Part shown: in pieces, positions 63,041 through 64,000 of the stretch | How positions within the stretch are numbered: the first letter of the stretch is position 1 | Layout: the number at the start of each line of letters is the position of its first letter | NCBI RefSeq assembly: GCF_003945595.2 | Contig: NW_024104425.1 | Span: 420,873-484,872, forward strand | Origin: Pipra filicauda | Taxonomy: Eukaryota; Chordata; Aves; Passeriformes; Pipridae | DNA length: 64,000 bases | Direction: 5' to 3' | Position numbers and translations under genes: made by a program | Notes under the pieces: model-generated | The model's database searches: none | What the model was told of the DNA's origin: nothing | What the model saw: the letters and a program-made list of their open reading frames with translations, nothing else

Positions 63041-64000
63041 CGGATCAAGCTGATATGATTTGTACAACAAGAGAAATTTAACAGAAATGTTATGCAATTG
63101 ATCCAAACCCTTCAGTACTATCAGCTGTCAGATTCTCTGAAGGCTTTAGGAAACAATTCATTATATAGGCAAGTTTTCAAATATATTTCTTTTATTTCAT
63201 AAAGAGTGAGGTGCAGGTCCTTGTTTAAGGTAGACTATTTAGGTCTTTCAGTGATAAAAAAGTTACACTGCAATAACTTGTTTGATAGTATAACCTGTAG
63301 GTTGTACTTAGTTTGCATAAAGGAATCTGTATTTGTCAGCACTTATATGAGATTTTGTGCTAAATCAAAATTTGTATAATTGCTGTGCTGTAGTCTGTTC
63401 TTTGCCAGTCATTATGTATATATTAGGATGTGTGCCATATATCATCAACTCTTTTGATCAAAAGAACAAGCGATTAAGCCTGCACATCAACATCAAGGAA
63501 ATTAAGGTCCTCATCCATCTTCACAGCGCTGAAGAGCTAGAAGATGCTGAAAAGTCAGATCCGTGCATTGCCACTGAATAACTGAAAAATGTGGGTGAGA
63601 GTTTAGCTAGGTTGACAACATAACCGATAAAATTTACATGGATGACAAACAGAATAATTCAAGTTCTGTTTTGGGACATTAAAAACTCATTTGTGTATTA
63701 AAGAGAAAAGAAAAACTATTTTGAATGCAAGTGTGCTCTATTCGTTTTGAAACCGGTTTTATGTAATATGCAGTCATCAGAATAAGCATCTCAATGCTTT
63801 CTATATGAGTCTGTATGAATTATTTTACTGATATAAAGTGACAGAATATAGTTTTGACTACTGAGATCAGCAGCACAGCTCGATGCTTCTTTAAGCACAA
63901 ATATGCTGGTCCAGGTGTCTCTATGTCACATAATAGATTGCTCCAACCTATTTCACTGGCCAGATAATACATATATAAATGGCTGAAAAGAAGGCTGATG
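63041..64000. other. Intron, unclassified
   Basis: AT-rich. A plus frame ending at 63581 closes with KEIKVLIHLHSAEELEDAEK; I do not recognise it with confidence (see findings). Confidence 0.45.

Noticed and set aside
43019..64000. Search for the exon upstream of 42.8-43.0 kb
   Set aside because: No minus-strand segment with EGF cysteine spacing and flanking splice sites was found, so the next exon is taken to lie outside the window.
1..64000. Prokaryotic or defence-type system, CRISPR array, tRNA or rRNA gene
   Set aside because: The window is a vertebrate intronic region; repeats present are transposons and microsatellites, not spaced palindromic arrays, and no RNA gene structure was seen.

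Overview
This is a piece of a vertebrate, almost certainly avian, nuclear genome: AT-rich and intron-dominated. At least eleven CR1 LINE fragments carry the bird-type 3' end (a GGTCCCTTCCAACC-like block followed by ATTCTATGATTCTGTGATT repeats), and several solo LTRs are of the sort common in neoavian birds. No bacterial-style genes, operons, CRISPR arrays or tRNA/rRNA genes are visible. All calls come from reading the sequence; no database search was run.

The only host gene I can support is on the minus strand. Six exons (in gene order 42825-43018, 39826-39953, 35584-35698, 21781-21940, 5371-5475 and 4967-5106) have good splice sites and join into one uninterrupted reading frame of 280 whole codons, with matching phases at all five junctions. 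They encode about seven consecutive EGF-like modules. The module spacing, wording such as NCLNEGLCLNIIG and APGWTGEFC, and the very long introns best fit EYS (eyes shut homolog), the large secreted photoreceptor matrix protein. Both ends of the gene lie outside the window, and nothing between 43.0 and 64.0 kb reads as an exon of it.

Layout from left to right: 0-5 kb is intron with two CR1 pieces in opposite orientations. Exons lie at 5.0-5.5 kb. The 16 kb intron between exons 5 and 4 contains a minus-strand solo LTR (8.5-9.4 kb), CR1 fragments, a broken non-CR1 LINE with RT sequence (15.1-16.4 kb) and a truncated LTR (18.9-19.1 kb). Exon 4 follows at 21.8 kb. The next intron, 13.6 kb, carries a CR1 at 25.3-26.1 kb and a CR1 cluster at 31.9-34.9 kb. 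Exon 3 is at 35.6 kb and exon 2 at 39.8 kb. A 2.9 kb intron more than half filled by an LTR and a CR1 leads to exon 1 of the series at 42.8-43.0 kb. The remaining 21 kb is intron with a 1.1 kb LTR (48.4-49.5 kb), a nested LTR/CR1/LTR complex (52.7-54.1 kb), CR1 copies and another solo LTR (62.5-63.0 kb).

The most unusual items are the non-CR1 LINE fragment, whose RT has lost its catalytic aspartates and whose family is rare in birds, the three-layer nested retroelement with a perfect target-site duplication, and the crowding of transposons against the splice donor of the 42.8 kb exon. I did not find a novel genetic system.
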